Positions 47,718 to 59,242 of a stretch of 64,000 nucleotides of DNA are shown piece by piece. Below the pieces are notes generated by a model. The model made no database searches, was not told the DNA's origin, and saw nothing but the letters and a program-made list of their open reading frames with translations. Position 1 is the first letter of the stretch, and each line of letters starts with the position of its first letter. The position numbers were made by a program, and so were the translations under genes. The stretch lies in NCBI GenBank assembly GCA_933228895.1, contig OW121847.1:89321656-89385655 (forward strand). Reading direction: 5' to 3'. Origin of the DNA: Platycnemis pennipes. Taxonomy: Eukaryota; Arthropoda; Insecta; Odonata; Platycnemididae.

Positions 47718-48690
47718 CATCTACATCTACATAATACCCTGCAAGCCACCATAAATGTGTGTGGCATGGGGTGAACTCTCACCAAACATGTACTACACAT
47801 CATGGATAAAAAAAGATTAGTACTTGTATGGGTACTGTTCATAACTACGCTATTTAAAAAAAGATAAAAATAGCAAAACATACATGCAAAAACATGCCGT
47901 TAGTTGGGTTAGCTATACGTCGTTATACCAATATGCAGATACCAATGTAATCCATTACTACACTTGTACTGGATATATTTACCGTTATTCATATCCCTCA
48001 TAGTAGTACGAGGAAAAAAGGACACTTTGAATCTGTCAGTTCGGCAATCAATTTCTCTAATATTGTGATTATGGTCCAGTCTACTATAGTAAGTTGGGGT
48101 CCGTAAAATATTTTTAACATCATCACTGAAAATATGGTCTTGGAACTTGTTTAAGAGATTAAGTCTTAATTTCAACCTGCGATATGACAATGATTCCCCA
48201 TTTAATTCATTTAATAGACTGGTTACGCTAGTAAGGTAATCATACCGTCCCTTTACAAATCTTGCCGAACTTAGCTGCACACGTTAAAGTTCGTTATTTA
48301 GACCGATTTCGTAGGGATCCCATACACTGGCAGCATATTCCAAATGAGGTCTTACAAGGGAAAAGTAGCTGATTTCTCGTACATGATCGTCAGATTTACC
48401 CAGTACTCTTTTGATGAATCCCAGTTTACGATTCTCTTGACCCATTATTTCACGTATGTGTTTACCCCAGGAAAGATAATGTGTCAGTCTTATTCCAAGA
48501 TATTTAATGGATTCCACGTTTGTTAATTCATTACTACTTATTTTGTAAGTGCTAGGAGGAGAGCTATTCTTTTTCCAAAAATTCATTACAAGACATTTTT
48601 TAAAGTTTAATTCTAACTGCCATGTATCACACCAAGTTTCAATCGCTTGTAGGTCAATATTTAAATATTCTTTATCATTTGGGTATAGAT
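47718..48690 (-). mobile_element. CR1-like LINE 3' half, subfamily A, copy 2
   Basis: Minus-strand segments 48586-48284 (NFWKKNSSPPSTYKISSN, VESIKYLGIRLTHYLSWGKH, SYFSLVRPHLEYAASVWDPY) and 48280-47909 (SSARFVKGRYDYLTSVTSLL, RLKLRLNLLNKFQDH, DDVKNILRTPTYYSRLDH) match the thumb region of the 18-21 kb element with few differences. The 3' tail hairpin and ATGTAGATG repeat end at 47718. A single stop separates the two segments. It is 5'-truncated, with no RT palm. Confidence 0.9.
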
Positions 48691-51319
48691 GAAAGTTGGG
48701 TTTATGATGGAAGTGGAAACCTATTTAGCCAAATAATTAAGTCGAGTAAAATATTTGTCCGGTATGAAGACACTATGGTTTCCTGATAAGCCATGGTTAC
48801 AACACAGTACTTCCCATAAAAATTTCGTTCTCTAATATCAGGTCACATCATCTAGGATCAGAGTCAAGTAATAACGAATGAGTGATAGGGATACAAAAAA
48901 GATCGTCAAAAACGAACCTAGCTGTCTCCTTAGGAACTTATTTAATCGTATTAGTTAAAGAAATTTGGGAGACAAAATTAAATCCTCCTTGGTCATCAAA
49001 GGCAATCAATGCAAAGATTAATTTGACAAAGCAAATCAAAGTTTACTCATTACTCAGTCAGATAATCTCCTTAAAATAACGTGATACTCGTCTGACATAT
49101 CGTTCAAAACTCACTCAATACATCTCAGATAATCATTTGTAGATCCTGCATGTAACTTGAGCACTTTCCCAAGGGATACCTTCAAGAGACCATCGCACTC
49201 CAAGATTTGTTCAATGACGTTCTCTCGCTTCTTTTGCATTAGAATGTAAACTAGGATACATTTTACCCCCCCTTTTAGCGTAAACGTTTCTTAAAACTTA
49301 TTCCTTGCATAATTGACCCATCCCTTTAATGTTCGTATTTAATTTTTAATTTCGAATGTTTTCAGTCTTGCTTTTTCAGAGGCTGAAGATATGGCTTCGC
49401 GAAGCATGTTTCATATGCATGTACATACGTTATTATCAATGGCCTCCTTACTTTCAAGATTAGATTTCCGGCTGTCATTATAATTTTTCGGATAGAATTC
49501 CTTCTTTACTCCAGTAGTATTTACTTCTTCCTTTATCCATTGTAGGTTATCATTCCCAAAGAGCAAGACTATCGGTTCTTCAATTTTTGCTGCCCGATTT
49601 TAAATACGTCTCAACAACTGCTCTTCCACTACATCTTTGTAATGCTCCTGTTTATCAGTTTCATATTATGTTATCTGTATTTTAACGTTGCGTACACCTT
49701 AACCATATTTTTTCCAATATCCGTCTGTCTCGTCCATGTACGCTGTGTGGTCGATTTAACGTTAAATACATATTTGCTGTAAATCCTGCGGTTGATACCC
49801 ATGGAATTTGACTCGATGAACTCGATAGGACTGACCGAAAAAATAATGGAAGGGATTTCATCCTTTTCTCTACATCCACAAATGGCAGGTGATTGAATAA
49901 TAATTAAAATATTTTTGGTGAATGTGTGCCAAATATTCCCCAACATGTTTCCAATAAGACCTATCCCATTACCATGAATTACGAATGTAACTTAGAACCA
50001 AATCAAATGGGTTATGATGGGTCAATAAATAACAGATTCTCACGATATTTGGACGTTTTCCAACAAACATTCCAGGGCTGTTCATTCCCCAAACTCACCA
50101 AATAACTCATTTGTTCTCATCGCACTAATGCATTTTCATTAAGGATCGATCAAAACATGAACAAGCACCGAAAGTTCTGTTACTCATTTAGTGAATATGT
50201 TCACATATTTATCACCATCCCAGACAATTCAAATTACAAAGGCAAAACTACGGCATAATTCACCGTAAGTCACCAAAAATATAGAAGTAGAAATGGGAAT
50301 GTTATTACCTCCATGTTTGACATCGTTTCACGATCATATTCCCGAGTTTTGCAAGATGCAATCATTACCAAAAACTGCAGATGACGTATGAGACTTTATA
50401 TTAATGACAACGACTTGAATTATATTCAAACCTGTATTTCTTAAGTACGCAACATTGCTTTATATAGGAATAAATGGCAGAATAAATAATTAAATACATG
50501 CACATGTGATCACACAAGCCAATCTTTAAAAGCTTTTTCGTAGTATACTCAAAACATTTTGTGGATTCCAATAAATGTATAGTGAACGGTTTCCAGTTCA
50601 CATAAATATTAACTGATATTTGAAAGAGATAGTAAAATGAAACTGACTCAAATCATAGTCCATAGTCCAACCACACACCTAAAGTACTGATCAAGTGCCA
50701 ATAAATTCTGTATTATTTTCTTCCGATAATTGTATGCTTATATAAAATATTTAAACCATAGCAATAAGTTAATGATCCTTCATGTGAAGTAATATTGAAA
50801 AATGTTTTCTGGTAAAGAATATCATCATTTATATGTTTTGGATTCGCAAACTACGATTGCACAGCGAACAGAACCGTGGATTCCATTAAAAAACGCTCTC
50901 ATGCCACTTTTATACTACAAGCGACCATCCGGATAAAATAACTGATGCATGCATTCATTGAAATGCTTATAGTCAACAAATATGGCGAGTAGCACTTACC
51001 CATCATCCAGAATAATAAAATAAAATTACCTTCGCCGAACATGAAATATTTTTCCCATGTATGACTACGATTACAAGAATCCATTTAGAAGCAGAGAACC
51101 CGTTCAACTAGCTTGGAGCCCAATCAGAATAATTATTAAGCCAAATGCCGACGAAACCGTGCCGAATTTAAATCATAAATATCACCTAGGTTACCCAAGT
51201 ACCATCAATATATTCGGTTATGTTTTTTATTCATGAGTATCACAAGCATTTAACTCCAAAGGCTAGTGCAACGTATCTCCACAATTTTATTCCTCTATCG
51301 ACCCCTCTCTTCACATTTA
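48691..51319. other. Unrecognised AT-rich interval
   Basis: No gene or element end is recognised. Small open frames at 48.9, 49.7-49.9 and 50.4-51.1 kb lack domains. Confidence 0.4.
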
Positions 51320-51544
51320 CGTAATTATCCAATTTTCAATACGCTTTCCATGTATCTCAAAAACCCTTTCTTTATCGATTTCTCAATTATTCTTTCTCTA
51401 AACAACTGTCTTCATTGGACCATCTTGCCTAATGATAGTCAACACGGTAACTCAAGCTTCATTGTAATGTTTACATTAGGATTTCGCCCCATCACGCTTC
51501 CCATTATGATATCCTATTCCTCATGAGATTAAATTTACATTTTA
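51320..51544 (+). repeat. Dispersed repeat X, copy B (partner inverted at 509-733)
   Basis: This is the opposite-strand partner of the repeat near the left end of the window, about 50.8 kb away. The open frame at 51266-51526 (86 codons, IFNTLSMYLKNPFFIDFS...) is shared in part, but the two copies differ mainly at amino-acid-changing sites. No ends or tail are visible. Confidence 0.8.
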
Positions 51545-51696
51545 TATCTATTATTAAATTATTCCATCCCTCCGATGTGGTTTTCACAACCTAGTAGAGC
51601 AATATAAATATTAATCTATTGTCTGATATTACTTTGCACCCACGTTCTTCTTCTGATTTTGAGATAGTAACATAACTATCTAAAAACTAACTTGAG

Positions 51697-51878
51697 TAGG
51701 TGAAAGAGTTCTGTTATCTTGGAAGCTGAGTAACCAACGATGGACGCAGAAATAAAGAATAGTCAGTAGAATAGCCCAAGCATTGAGAGCAATCGCCTAA
51801 AAGAAGAATTTACTTACAGCTGGAAATACAAGCGTAGAAGTAAGAAAACAATTCATCAGAACGTACATCTGGAACATT
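51697..51878 (+). mobile_element. RTE-like LINE fragment, copy 6, left part
   Basis: The bases match the VKEFCYLGS, RRIAQAKR-FYQKK, LLTAGNTSVEVRKQFIRTYIW order of the family, ending at about ACATCTGGAACATTC (51866-51880), where a Penelope-like fragment begins. Frame breaks are present. Confidence 0.8.
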
Positions 51879-51933
51879 CGTGGATCTCTCCATTTTCCGG
51901 GTTTGCGCCGCGTTGAAGGTCAAATTGACGACA

Positions 51934-51964
51934 GTTTCGCCGGGATTCCAGCAGGCGTCTTCAG
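51934..51964 (-). ncRNA. Hammerhead-like hairpin in the Penelope-like 3' region (weak)
   Basis: On the minus strand CTGAAGA is followed by CGCC, a loop and GGCG, then AAAC, close to the CUGANGA-stem II-GAAA arrangement of hammerhead ribozymes. Penelope-like elements are known to carry such ribozymes in their repeat ends. Here one base is out of register between the core and stem II, so activity is doubtful. Confidence 0.3.
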
Positions 51965-52093
51965 GTCGAAGTGCCGATATCGGCATTTTGGCTGCGTTTA
52001 TATAGCCCTCGTTCTCTCGCTGCTGAGCTGTGATTGGCCGGTTTCTCCGCTGCGCTGTGATTGGTCGGTTTTTGGAACACTCTCTTCCAAGCG

Positions 52094-52405
52094 TTAGTGA
52101 GATGGTATCCGTCTTCCCGGTTGAGGTTTCTTGGCGTTTTTTGTGATTTCTATTGACTCCCTTATCAGTCTAGGGTAATATCTCCTTTCCTTGGCGATGA
52201 TTTTGGCTCCATCAAATTCTATGTTGTGTCCGGGTTCACTCCAGGCATGCTCGGCGACTGCTGATTGGCTGAATTTCTTATTCTGTGTTGCCCTCTTATG
52301 TTCCTGCAGTCGGGTCTTCATGGACCTGCATGTCTCGCCGATGTAGGATTTTCCGCATGAGCAAGGAATGCGGTATACCCCTTCGTGAAGATTTCCATTC
52401 CTCAT
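52094..52405 (-). CDS. GIY-YIG endonuclease domain of a Penelope-like element (partial)
   Basis: The 103-codon open frame begins MRNGNLHEGVYRIPCSCGKS and continues YIGETCRSMKTRLQEHKRAT, giving the GVY and YIG signatures about ten residues apart with downstream Arg and His. A central AVAEHAWSEPGHNIEF and a basic tail follow. In Penelope-like elements this nuclease follows the RT and cuts target DNA for insertion. The frame is intact, but with no RT attached, and starting at a truncation point, it is a fragment rather than a gene. Confidence 0.85.
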   Translation of the reverse strand: MRNGNLHEGVYRIPCSCGKSYIGETCRSMKTRLQEHKRATQNKKFSQSAVAEHAWSEPGHNIEFDGAKIIAKERRYYPRLIRESIEITKNAKKPQPGRRIPSH

Positions 52406-52414
52406 GAGATGAGA

Positions 52415-52850
52415 GGAAAACTACGATCCAACATCTGGAGCATGTTTATGGACGTAGGTAAGAGAGACATGAACAGCAACGGAGAAGGAAAGGGTGGAAG
52501 CATTCGAAATGTGGTGCTACAGAATACAGAAGAATTGAAGATTAAATGGATCGACCGAGTTAGTAACGAGGAAATCCTATGAAGAGTGGGAAAAAAGAGA
52601 AAATCTAAAAAGAAGACGAAACAGCTTAATCTGCCATCATCATGAGACACGATGGCCTGATGGAAACAATTGTTGAAGAACAAGGGAACGGGAAGAATGG
52701 CAGAGGAGGGCCTCGTATGAGATTTGAAGAACAAGTGATGAATTATGTGAAAGAGAGGAAATACGAAAAATATAAAGGGATAGCTGATAGGAGAATCGAG
52801 TCGAGAGCTACGTCAAACCAATCTCAGGATTGCTGACTGATGACGAACAT
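52415..52850 (+). mobile_element. RTE-like LINE fragment, copy 6, right part
   Basis: After the Penelope-like fragment the LINE resumes with a second ACATCTGGAGCATG copy (52429-52442), then SIRNVVLQNTEELKIKWIDR, VSNEEIL, MRHDGLMETIVEEQGNG, RGGPRMRFEEQVMNYVKERK and IADRRIESRATSNQSQDC. It ends with TGACTGATGACG at about 52837. Most of the 3' third is preserved with only a few frame breaks. Confidence 0.85.
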
Positions 52851-54319
52851 AAATACGACCTTTCAGAAATCTCAATAGCTTTCTCTGTTTATCATTCTAA
52901 TCCATAATTAAACTTACTTTGTACAAATCCCATATACTACTGACATTTTGAATCCCCTCAATCCCACTCCTATTAGGTATGCATCAGCAAAGGGCAAAAA
53001 AATTCCATCTACGATATAGATAATACACCAAGCGGAGCAGTGTTTTTAGTAGATATCCAGGAAGCCGAGCAGAGGCATTGAAAAAAAATTCAGGTGCACA
53101 CCCTAAAAATAAGAAATAAAAACTCGATGGGGATTCCTATTATATTTTACTCGCAAACGCGCAGTTGCAGGCGGAAAAATTTCCCCAAGGAAACGTGGTT
53201 AAAAATATATCGTCATTGCGGTCATGTGGGGTACCACGGGTAGAATACCATCAAGAGATTAACTATTTTATCCCTCGCAACGCCCGCATCTCAGGTTTAA
53301 AATGCCCGGCAAAAAAGCGTTGGGATTAGACGCGTCCATGCGGTAGCAAAACTGCCCCTCATCGCATGGCTAGGCGACCTTTCACCCTTTTCAAACATTT
53401 CGGTCGTTTCACGGGCGACGCTCTTCTTCACGAGCTAATGATGCAATCGAAACCAACGTAAAGTGAAACCGCAAAGTGGGCTTAAAAAGGGATTTGCGAA
53501 GAAAAGTTATTTCCGGTGACATTCCTTATTCATAATCGCTCACCTTCTCCCATAAAACAAATATTATGACATTTTGAGTGTCCATCCGTGGTTTTAATCC
53601 GTTTGAAAAAGCTCTCTTTCATCCGTTTCTGCTTTGGACTGGAGTTGATACATTTATTAACTTATAAGGCCATTTATTTATGGAAGCTAGTCTATCTAGT
53701 CACTTATGTTTGGCAGAGTTAAAGCTATTGAGGAAGAACTTTTTGAAAATTCCGTCCAACTACTTTCCCGTGGTTATAATGTAAGATCAGAACATGAATA
53801 CGCCTTTGGGGTTCGAAGCTTCAACTATATCTACTTAATTGTGTGTGGAATTGCGTTAATGTTGTTTAGAGGAAAAGCTTCACGCATGCAATACATTTAT
53901 ATGTATATAAAAATTGAGGATAATCAAGAAAAAGTGCAGCAAAAAAGCATATAACGTAGAAAACAACTTGAGGCCCCCTTAGCGATACAATGCCACTTTT
54001 TGGCTAAGGGTTAAATCACAAAAATTATATACACACTAAATAACAACAAAAATTAAAAAAATAGATAATCTCTCTCAGTCCACTATTTTGAGTTGAAAAT
54101 GAAAGTGTTCCACTAATAAAATTTGAGAAAATCATACTCTCAATGTGATACTTTACCACATGTTTGTCACAATATTGTGAAAAGGTTTGGAAAGTTCTAA
54201 CTAGGCTAAGTTATTATAAATAGGCATAACTTTTTCATTCGTACTGAATAAGTACATTATATTAGTATTATATGTATCTTTTACGGCAGATATTTTGGGA
54301 TTATTACGGCTTATTTTTT
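52851..54319. other. Unrecognised AT-rich interval
   Basis: No gene is supported. An 82-codon open frame at 53706-53954 includes a hydrophobic stretch (YIYLIVCGIALMLF) but no recognised family. Confidence 0.4.
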
Positions 54320-54412
54320 TCTTCATAATGAAACACAATGGTAATACTCCACACTTAATTTTAATACCCGACCCGGGTTTCGGCACCTCAGTGCCATTTT
54401 CTAGGTTATTTT
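54320..54412 (-). mobile_element. Hairpin-GAAACC non-autonomous element, remnant
   Basis: On the minus strand CTAGAAAATGG leads into a perfect stem, GGCAC-TGAG-GTGCC, then GAAACCCGGGTCGGG (core 54377-54395). An AT-rich stretch with GTGTGGA and a GTTTCATTATG end follow. The same order (hairpin, GAAACC, AT-rich, GTGGAAAA, TTATAATG) occurs at 62.64-62.73 kb. Confidence 0.4.
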
Positions 54413-54455
54413 TTTCTGACTCAGTGAGGTTAGTTTATTTTTTCTGACTCAGCGA
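54404..54455 (+). repeat. Two-copy tandem repeat
   Basis: A TTATTTTTTTCTGACTCAGTGA unit at about 54406-54427 recurs as TTATTTTTTCTGACTCAGCGA at about 54435-54455, with a period of about 29 bp, next to the hairpin element. Confidence 0.7.
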
Positions 54456-55760
54456 CCTTAAGCAATGCTATCAGGCAGAGTAACTTTCCCATCGCTTCAA
54501 GTTCGAGTAGAAAATTAAGTTTTATTATTGCATAGGTTAAAAGAAACTACAATTTGAAAACGGCCTTAAAAACACTGCGGTTATGACTCCCAAATGTTTA
54601 TGAAAAAAAGTCAGGAAAAATTCATTACTTTCGATCAATCAATTATTTACATCTGGCTGTCCTGAAATATTGATGCACGAGAGAATTTAAGTTCCAAGAG
54701 CACTGACGAAGCCTGAAATCAAAGCAAACAATGAAAGAGTTGAAAGAAAGAATGCTAATAGAAAAACACCTAATCAGCTCAAAAATATAGGAGTACCATA
54801 CAAAAAATAGGATAAAACTAGGCATTCCTTCATGAAATCGGCTTTTAATAAAGACATAAGAACGCTAAGGAACAATAGTAAACCTAAGTTTAAGTTGGGG
54901 TGAGGCAAGAATAAAATAAACTCCATGCTTTGCGAAAATAAATGTAAATTGGGATTTGTAAAGACCGAGGCACTTTTAAAGCATGAAAAACACAAACGGT
55001 ACCTCAAAATGTAGTATACGAAAAGAAACTTCATTCTTTCAGGTGCATATTATTTTTTTACGTCTTAATTTTATATGACGTATAAAGGTGTCCCCTTAAT
55101 TCTCTTCATGAACGCTATACATTCAGTTTATATTCACTTTAGACCTACCCCTTAACATATCTCTCATTCTAATACTCCTACCCTCACTAACTGAAAGCGT
55201 ACTGCAAATGCGGTAGATTAGACAAAGTTTTTCTAAGTGATACAACAGGTCTAAATATATAAAAACCGATGAAAATCGACTTCTTACCAGCAAAAGAATA
55301 TTTTGGGCCAAGTTTCCGAAATAATTGGTCTATAACACATTAGTTTTGTGTATGGATCTCAAAGGGAATCAGCATTCGGTTCACAATCAAAATTGGTGAT
55401 ACACCATTACTGCTGTAGCAGCTATTAATTAAGTAGCTAGAGGCAACTGACCCTTGATTTAATTGAAATTAACGGTGGACTCAATCACAATCATTCAGAT
55501 CCACGTAGGTTCAAATTAACCCGAGAAAAGGGAAATCTTCAGGGAGAAGGGAAAGGGAAGCTTCAGGCTGATCGCAACACTACTCAAAATCACCTGTCAG
55601 GTAGTTACTTCAAAGTTCAACACAGAGTACCAACTGTAAATCGACTTAGTTGAAACCCACAAGAACATTTTTGAGGGACTTTCAACAGTTTTTTCCGCTA
55701 AAATGTTGCACTTAAAGTGCTCATAGAATAAAGTGACTTAAATTATCACCGACGAAACAT
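54413..55760. other. Unrecognised AT-rich interval
   Basis: Apart from the short tandem repeat listed at its left edge, nothing is recognised. Open frames of 60-86 codons have no domain. Confidence 0.4.
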
Positions 55761-57046
55761 ATAATAATAATAATAATAATATTTATTTACTGTTCTTGGA
55801 CTGGTCCATTAAGAACATAATTGAGTAATACAATACAATAGAGCTCATTACAGACAAATAACAAAATTGATATGAGGAAAATATGGGGATGGGCGGATAC
55901 ATTATAGTGACAACAAGAAAAGAAATAACAACAGAAGTTAAACACTTTCGAGAATTTGTATGTGGTGAAAAAATCTTTGCTTAAAAACAGACAGAGAGGT
56001 AGAATCTTTCAGATTCTGTGGAACACTGTTCCATAGTCGTGCTCCGACCACAGAGAAAGATTTTTCATAAGTCGTCGTTCTATGTTGAGGGGTGATGAGA
56101 AAATCAGGGGCCATTCTAGTCAAAATGTTGGACTTATTATTTCTGACAGAAAAAAATTGCTTCAGGTAGCTAGGTTGTTCATTTTTGAAAAGACAGTAGA
56201 GGTATGTACCAAGCAAGTATTTTCTCTTGTTTTTTACCTTTAACCATGCAAGACGGGTAAAATAAGGGGAAATACATCATGTTATAAATGTTCATCCTTA
56301 CTTAAGTTGAAAATAAACCTAACACACATATTTAATAGGCGTTGAAGCTTAACATTGAGCTCTTCAGTTAGATCCTGGTAAACCAGGCAGCAGTAATCGA
56401 TGTGAGGGAAAATGAGTGTAGATACTAGATGCTTGCGAGTGTGAGGTGGCAGAAGGCCTTTTTGGGCTTTAAGCTGGTAGAGGATCATATTAACCTTATT
56501 ACACACGTCTTGCACATGATTCTGCCAAGACAAGTTACACGTCATCGTGACACCCAGGTTTTTAACACAATTTGAGTATAATATTTCGGTGTCACCAACT
56601 GTAATTTTTGGTATAGCATTTACATCCACATTTTTGAGTAAATTTGAGGTACCAAGTACAATTGATTTAGTTTTGTTGCGGTTAAGAACAAAATTGTTAC
56701 CAATAGCCCATGAGCTGATGGCTTTAACATCATGATTTACTTTCGTGATTGCATCAATCAACTCAGTCTTATGACAATGATAGTAAATTTGCAAATCGTC
56801 AGCATATAGCATGTATTTACAGTGCTCAATACAGTTTGGGAGGTCAAGGATATAGAGAGAAAATAGAAGAGGGCCAAGAACTGAGCCCTGAGGTACTCCA
56901 CAGTGAATATTAGCCCAATTAGATGTATTACCAATAGAGTCCTTGACTGCTTGTTTTCGCCCGTTTAAGTATGAATAGAACCAATTTAATGTGGAGCAGG
57001 AAAAATTGAGGTTTTTCATCTTGTGTAGAAGTAGAGCGTGATTCAC
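55761..57046 (-). mobile_element. Jockey/CR1-group LINE, 5'-truncated
   Basis: The minus strand starts at about 57046 inside the RT ([13 protein letters not shown]). It runs through the palm and thumb and a second segment (56216-55938: PDFLITPQHRTTTYEKSFSV, RLWNSVPQNLKDSTSLS). It ends in an (ATA)n tail at 55761-55780 after an AT-rich 3' region. The tail type and the second segment (RTTxYxxSFxVxxxRLWNSLP) suit a different LINE family from the other copies. One frame break near 56250 separates the two segments. The assignment to the Jockey/CR1 group is approximate. Confidence 0.85.
56282..57046 (-). pseudogene. Reverse transcriptase segment with intact YADD, 254 codons
   Basis: The longest unbroken coding stretch in the window. 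[20 protein letters not shown] (about residues 48-67) is the RT template/primer block, and [13 protein letters not shown] (about 78-90) holds the catalytic Asp pair. Later [49 protein letters not shown] and [20 protein letters not shown] are thumb/connection blocks. The N-terminal part of the RT and the endonuclease are lost by 5' truncation, so it cannot work alone. The lack of internal stops suggests a fairly young insertion. Confidence 0.85.
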
Positions 57047-57889
57047 AAGATATACTGGGCGTTATGGGTTCAATAATAATGTAATAAATCTATTTTTGAC
57101 AAGTAACTATAAATGAAGGTTCCTTACACAATATTTAACAATATCATATCTAGAATGCAAGGATCTGTACATTGTAAGAGCATTTTCACAAGAGACCGAA
57201 CGACGGAGACACAACCTCTATTTTTTTAATTAGGCTTCTTACCCTTGAAATGTAAAACCTATTTTCAGTCTCATTAACAATACTTTATGGATGATTGATT
57301 AATATAAATTTCAGCGTTTACAAATCCATTCTGGAGCCGTCCAGTCAAAAAATTACACTTTTGAGAATGATTTGCACAGTCAATTATTATTTTTACAAAG
57401 GGAAGATTTAGTGACTCGCTCATATCATTAATTTCTTCAATCCCTTAACTATAACCACACTAATGGAATCAATGGGAATTTTTCGAAAGCCATTTGCATT
57501 TAATTGTCAATTTAATATACCTGGCATCATGGTGGTAGATTGACCTTCGGTAATATAATTGCTTACAAAACTCCCTATTTGACTCACACGTTATATTTGT
57601 TTTCAAAGCAAATGAAATAAGAACAAAGACGTTGAATGAATCATAAAATTGATTAAGTACAAAATGGCAGAATTTTACAGGAACAGAGTTTCTAAAGAAA
57701 ATGTCCAAATGTTAAGGATGCGGCCTCCATACCAGAGAGCCCTGGTTTGGATCAAGACAATAAAAGGGAGATTTGTTTCATAGTTAAAACAACACCTACT
57801 TGAGTGCTGTGAAGAGAGCAATTCGAGTTCAGTACTCCATCCAACGGATGTGGCATTAAGTTGTGGTCTCCTAAGCGCCTTTCGTTCGA
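57047..57889. other. Unrecognised AT-rich interval
   Basis: No gene or repeat end is seen. Short open frames on the minus strand have no domain. Confidence 0.4.
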
Positions 57890-58225
57890 TATGTGGAGTA
57901 AACAGAAAAATTGTGAAGATGAAATGGGTTGCCCCGATGACAAACAAAGAAGTAAATGCAAAAAAAGTATAAGAAAAGAAAAGACTGCTGAAAACTTTGA
58001 ATAAAAGGCGGGACAATCTAATCGACCATATTTTGAGACATGATGGCTTGATGAATAAAAGCATCGAGGGAAATGGAATGGGAAGATTTGAAATGGAATG
58101 CCGCACAGGAGATATATAAAACAGGTTGTGAAGGATGTGAACGAGAAAATTCAGCAAATATGAAGGGGTTAACCGATAGGAAAATCAAGTAGAGAGCTGC
58201 GTCCAACCAATCTTAGGATTTTAGT
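57890..58225 (+). mobile_element. RTE-like LINE 3' fragment, copy 7
   Basis: Plus-strand bases read MKWVAPMTNKEVNAKK, LLKTLNKRRDNLIDHILRHD, GLMNKSIEGNG and, out of frame, KYEGVNR-ENQVESCVQPIL-like text: the post-RT end of the family. A short AATCTTAGGAT duplication is at its end (58212-58245). No intact (TGATG)n tail. Confidence 0.75.
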
Positions 58226-59242
58226 CTTAGTCAATCTTAGGATACCTAGTACCTATATAATATATTTTCAGTATATCGTCAGTTTCTAATCCTTCATTTT
58301 AGTCTCCTTCGTCGGTATTACCTATTCATCTCAGTCTTTAGTGTGTTTTGAAGGTTAAAGTGTGCTTTTAAATATCAGATTGAACCAATCTTAAATAGTG
58401 GGCACCAGAGGGAATATGCTTTTGCATATAAATCTACGGGAAATGACGTTTGGACTAACGAATGTATTTCCAAGGTATTTCCAAAGATATCTTAGGTATC
58501 CGAGTTATCACTGTAGTCTAAACGGCCAATGTATAGGTTTATTAGAAATACTTAAAAAATAGATGAATAATGAAATTCACATGCTTACCAAGCCCAAAAA
58601 ATTACTGACTTTAGTTTCGAATGTTAAACTCTAGCATGCAGTCGTCATATACTGACATTAAAACATCTTTTTTATTTCTAATATCATTACCGCTGTGGAA
58701 GAAGAACCCAACCAGATCTCCCCCCAGTGAATTCACGACTAGATATTTTAGTCAAAATTATGTCTGTTACTAACTCCAAGGGTCATAAAGCTTCTCCGCT
58801 AATTTTGAACTTAATGGGTGATTCTGGTACTAACGGTAGGGTGAACGGTAGGGCAATTTAGCAAACAAAACCCTCTTACGTTTTCCATGTTCCAAAAATA
58901 ATTGCTCATTCTCGTAGGAAATGGTTGCAACGGAGCTCTCCCAACAAAGGCAGGGCTCAGCAAAACAGCTCGAGCAGAGTAGACTGAAGGCAGGGAAATT
59001 AAAAGTGAAAGGCAAGCAGTGAAACAAAGACAATGAGTGATTAGAGGGACGACGTTCACGAGCAATAATGAAGGAGGGATTAACAATTCTAAATGAAGAG
59101 TAAGCTGCTGGGAGAAAAGGAAAATATTAAGCCGGAAATTGCAAGTGATAGGAACGAAAGCACAATGCTATTCGAAAAAAAAAATGCACAGCAAAACAAA
59201 CAAATGAGTCCCGACAAGGATCAATTCCTTTGTAAGACTTAC
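58226..59242. other. Unrecognised AT-rich interval
   Basis: No feature is supported. Overlapping minus-strand open frames at 58.8-59.1 kb are composition artefacts. Confidence 0.4.

Larger units (their letters stand above)
51885..52405 (-). mobile_element. Penelope-like retroelement 3' fragment
   Basis: The minus strand carries the C-terminal endonuclease of a Penelope-like element (52405-52094) and about 200 bp of following sequence. The latter includes a hairpin with GAAAC (51934-51964) and repeated CTGTGATTGG-type bases. The RT part is missing. It splits an RTE-like LINE copy, whose two halves flank it. Confidence 0.8.

Noticed and set aside
51266..51526. 86-codon frame shared by both copies of repeat X as a conserved protein
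   Set aside because: About two thirds of the differences between the copies change the amino acid, which argues against protein-level selection.
57675..58157. 160-codon minus-strand open frame
   Set aside because: It lies antisense to an RTE-like LINE fragment whose plus-strand translation makes sense.
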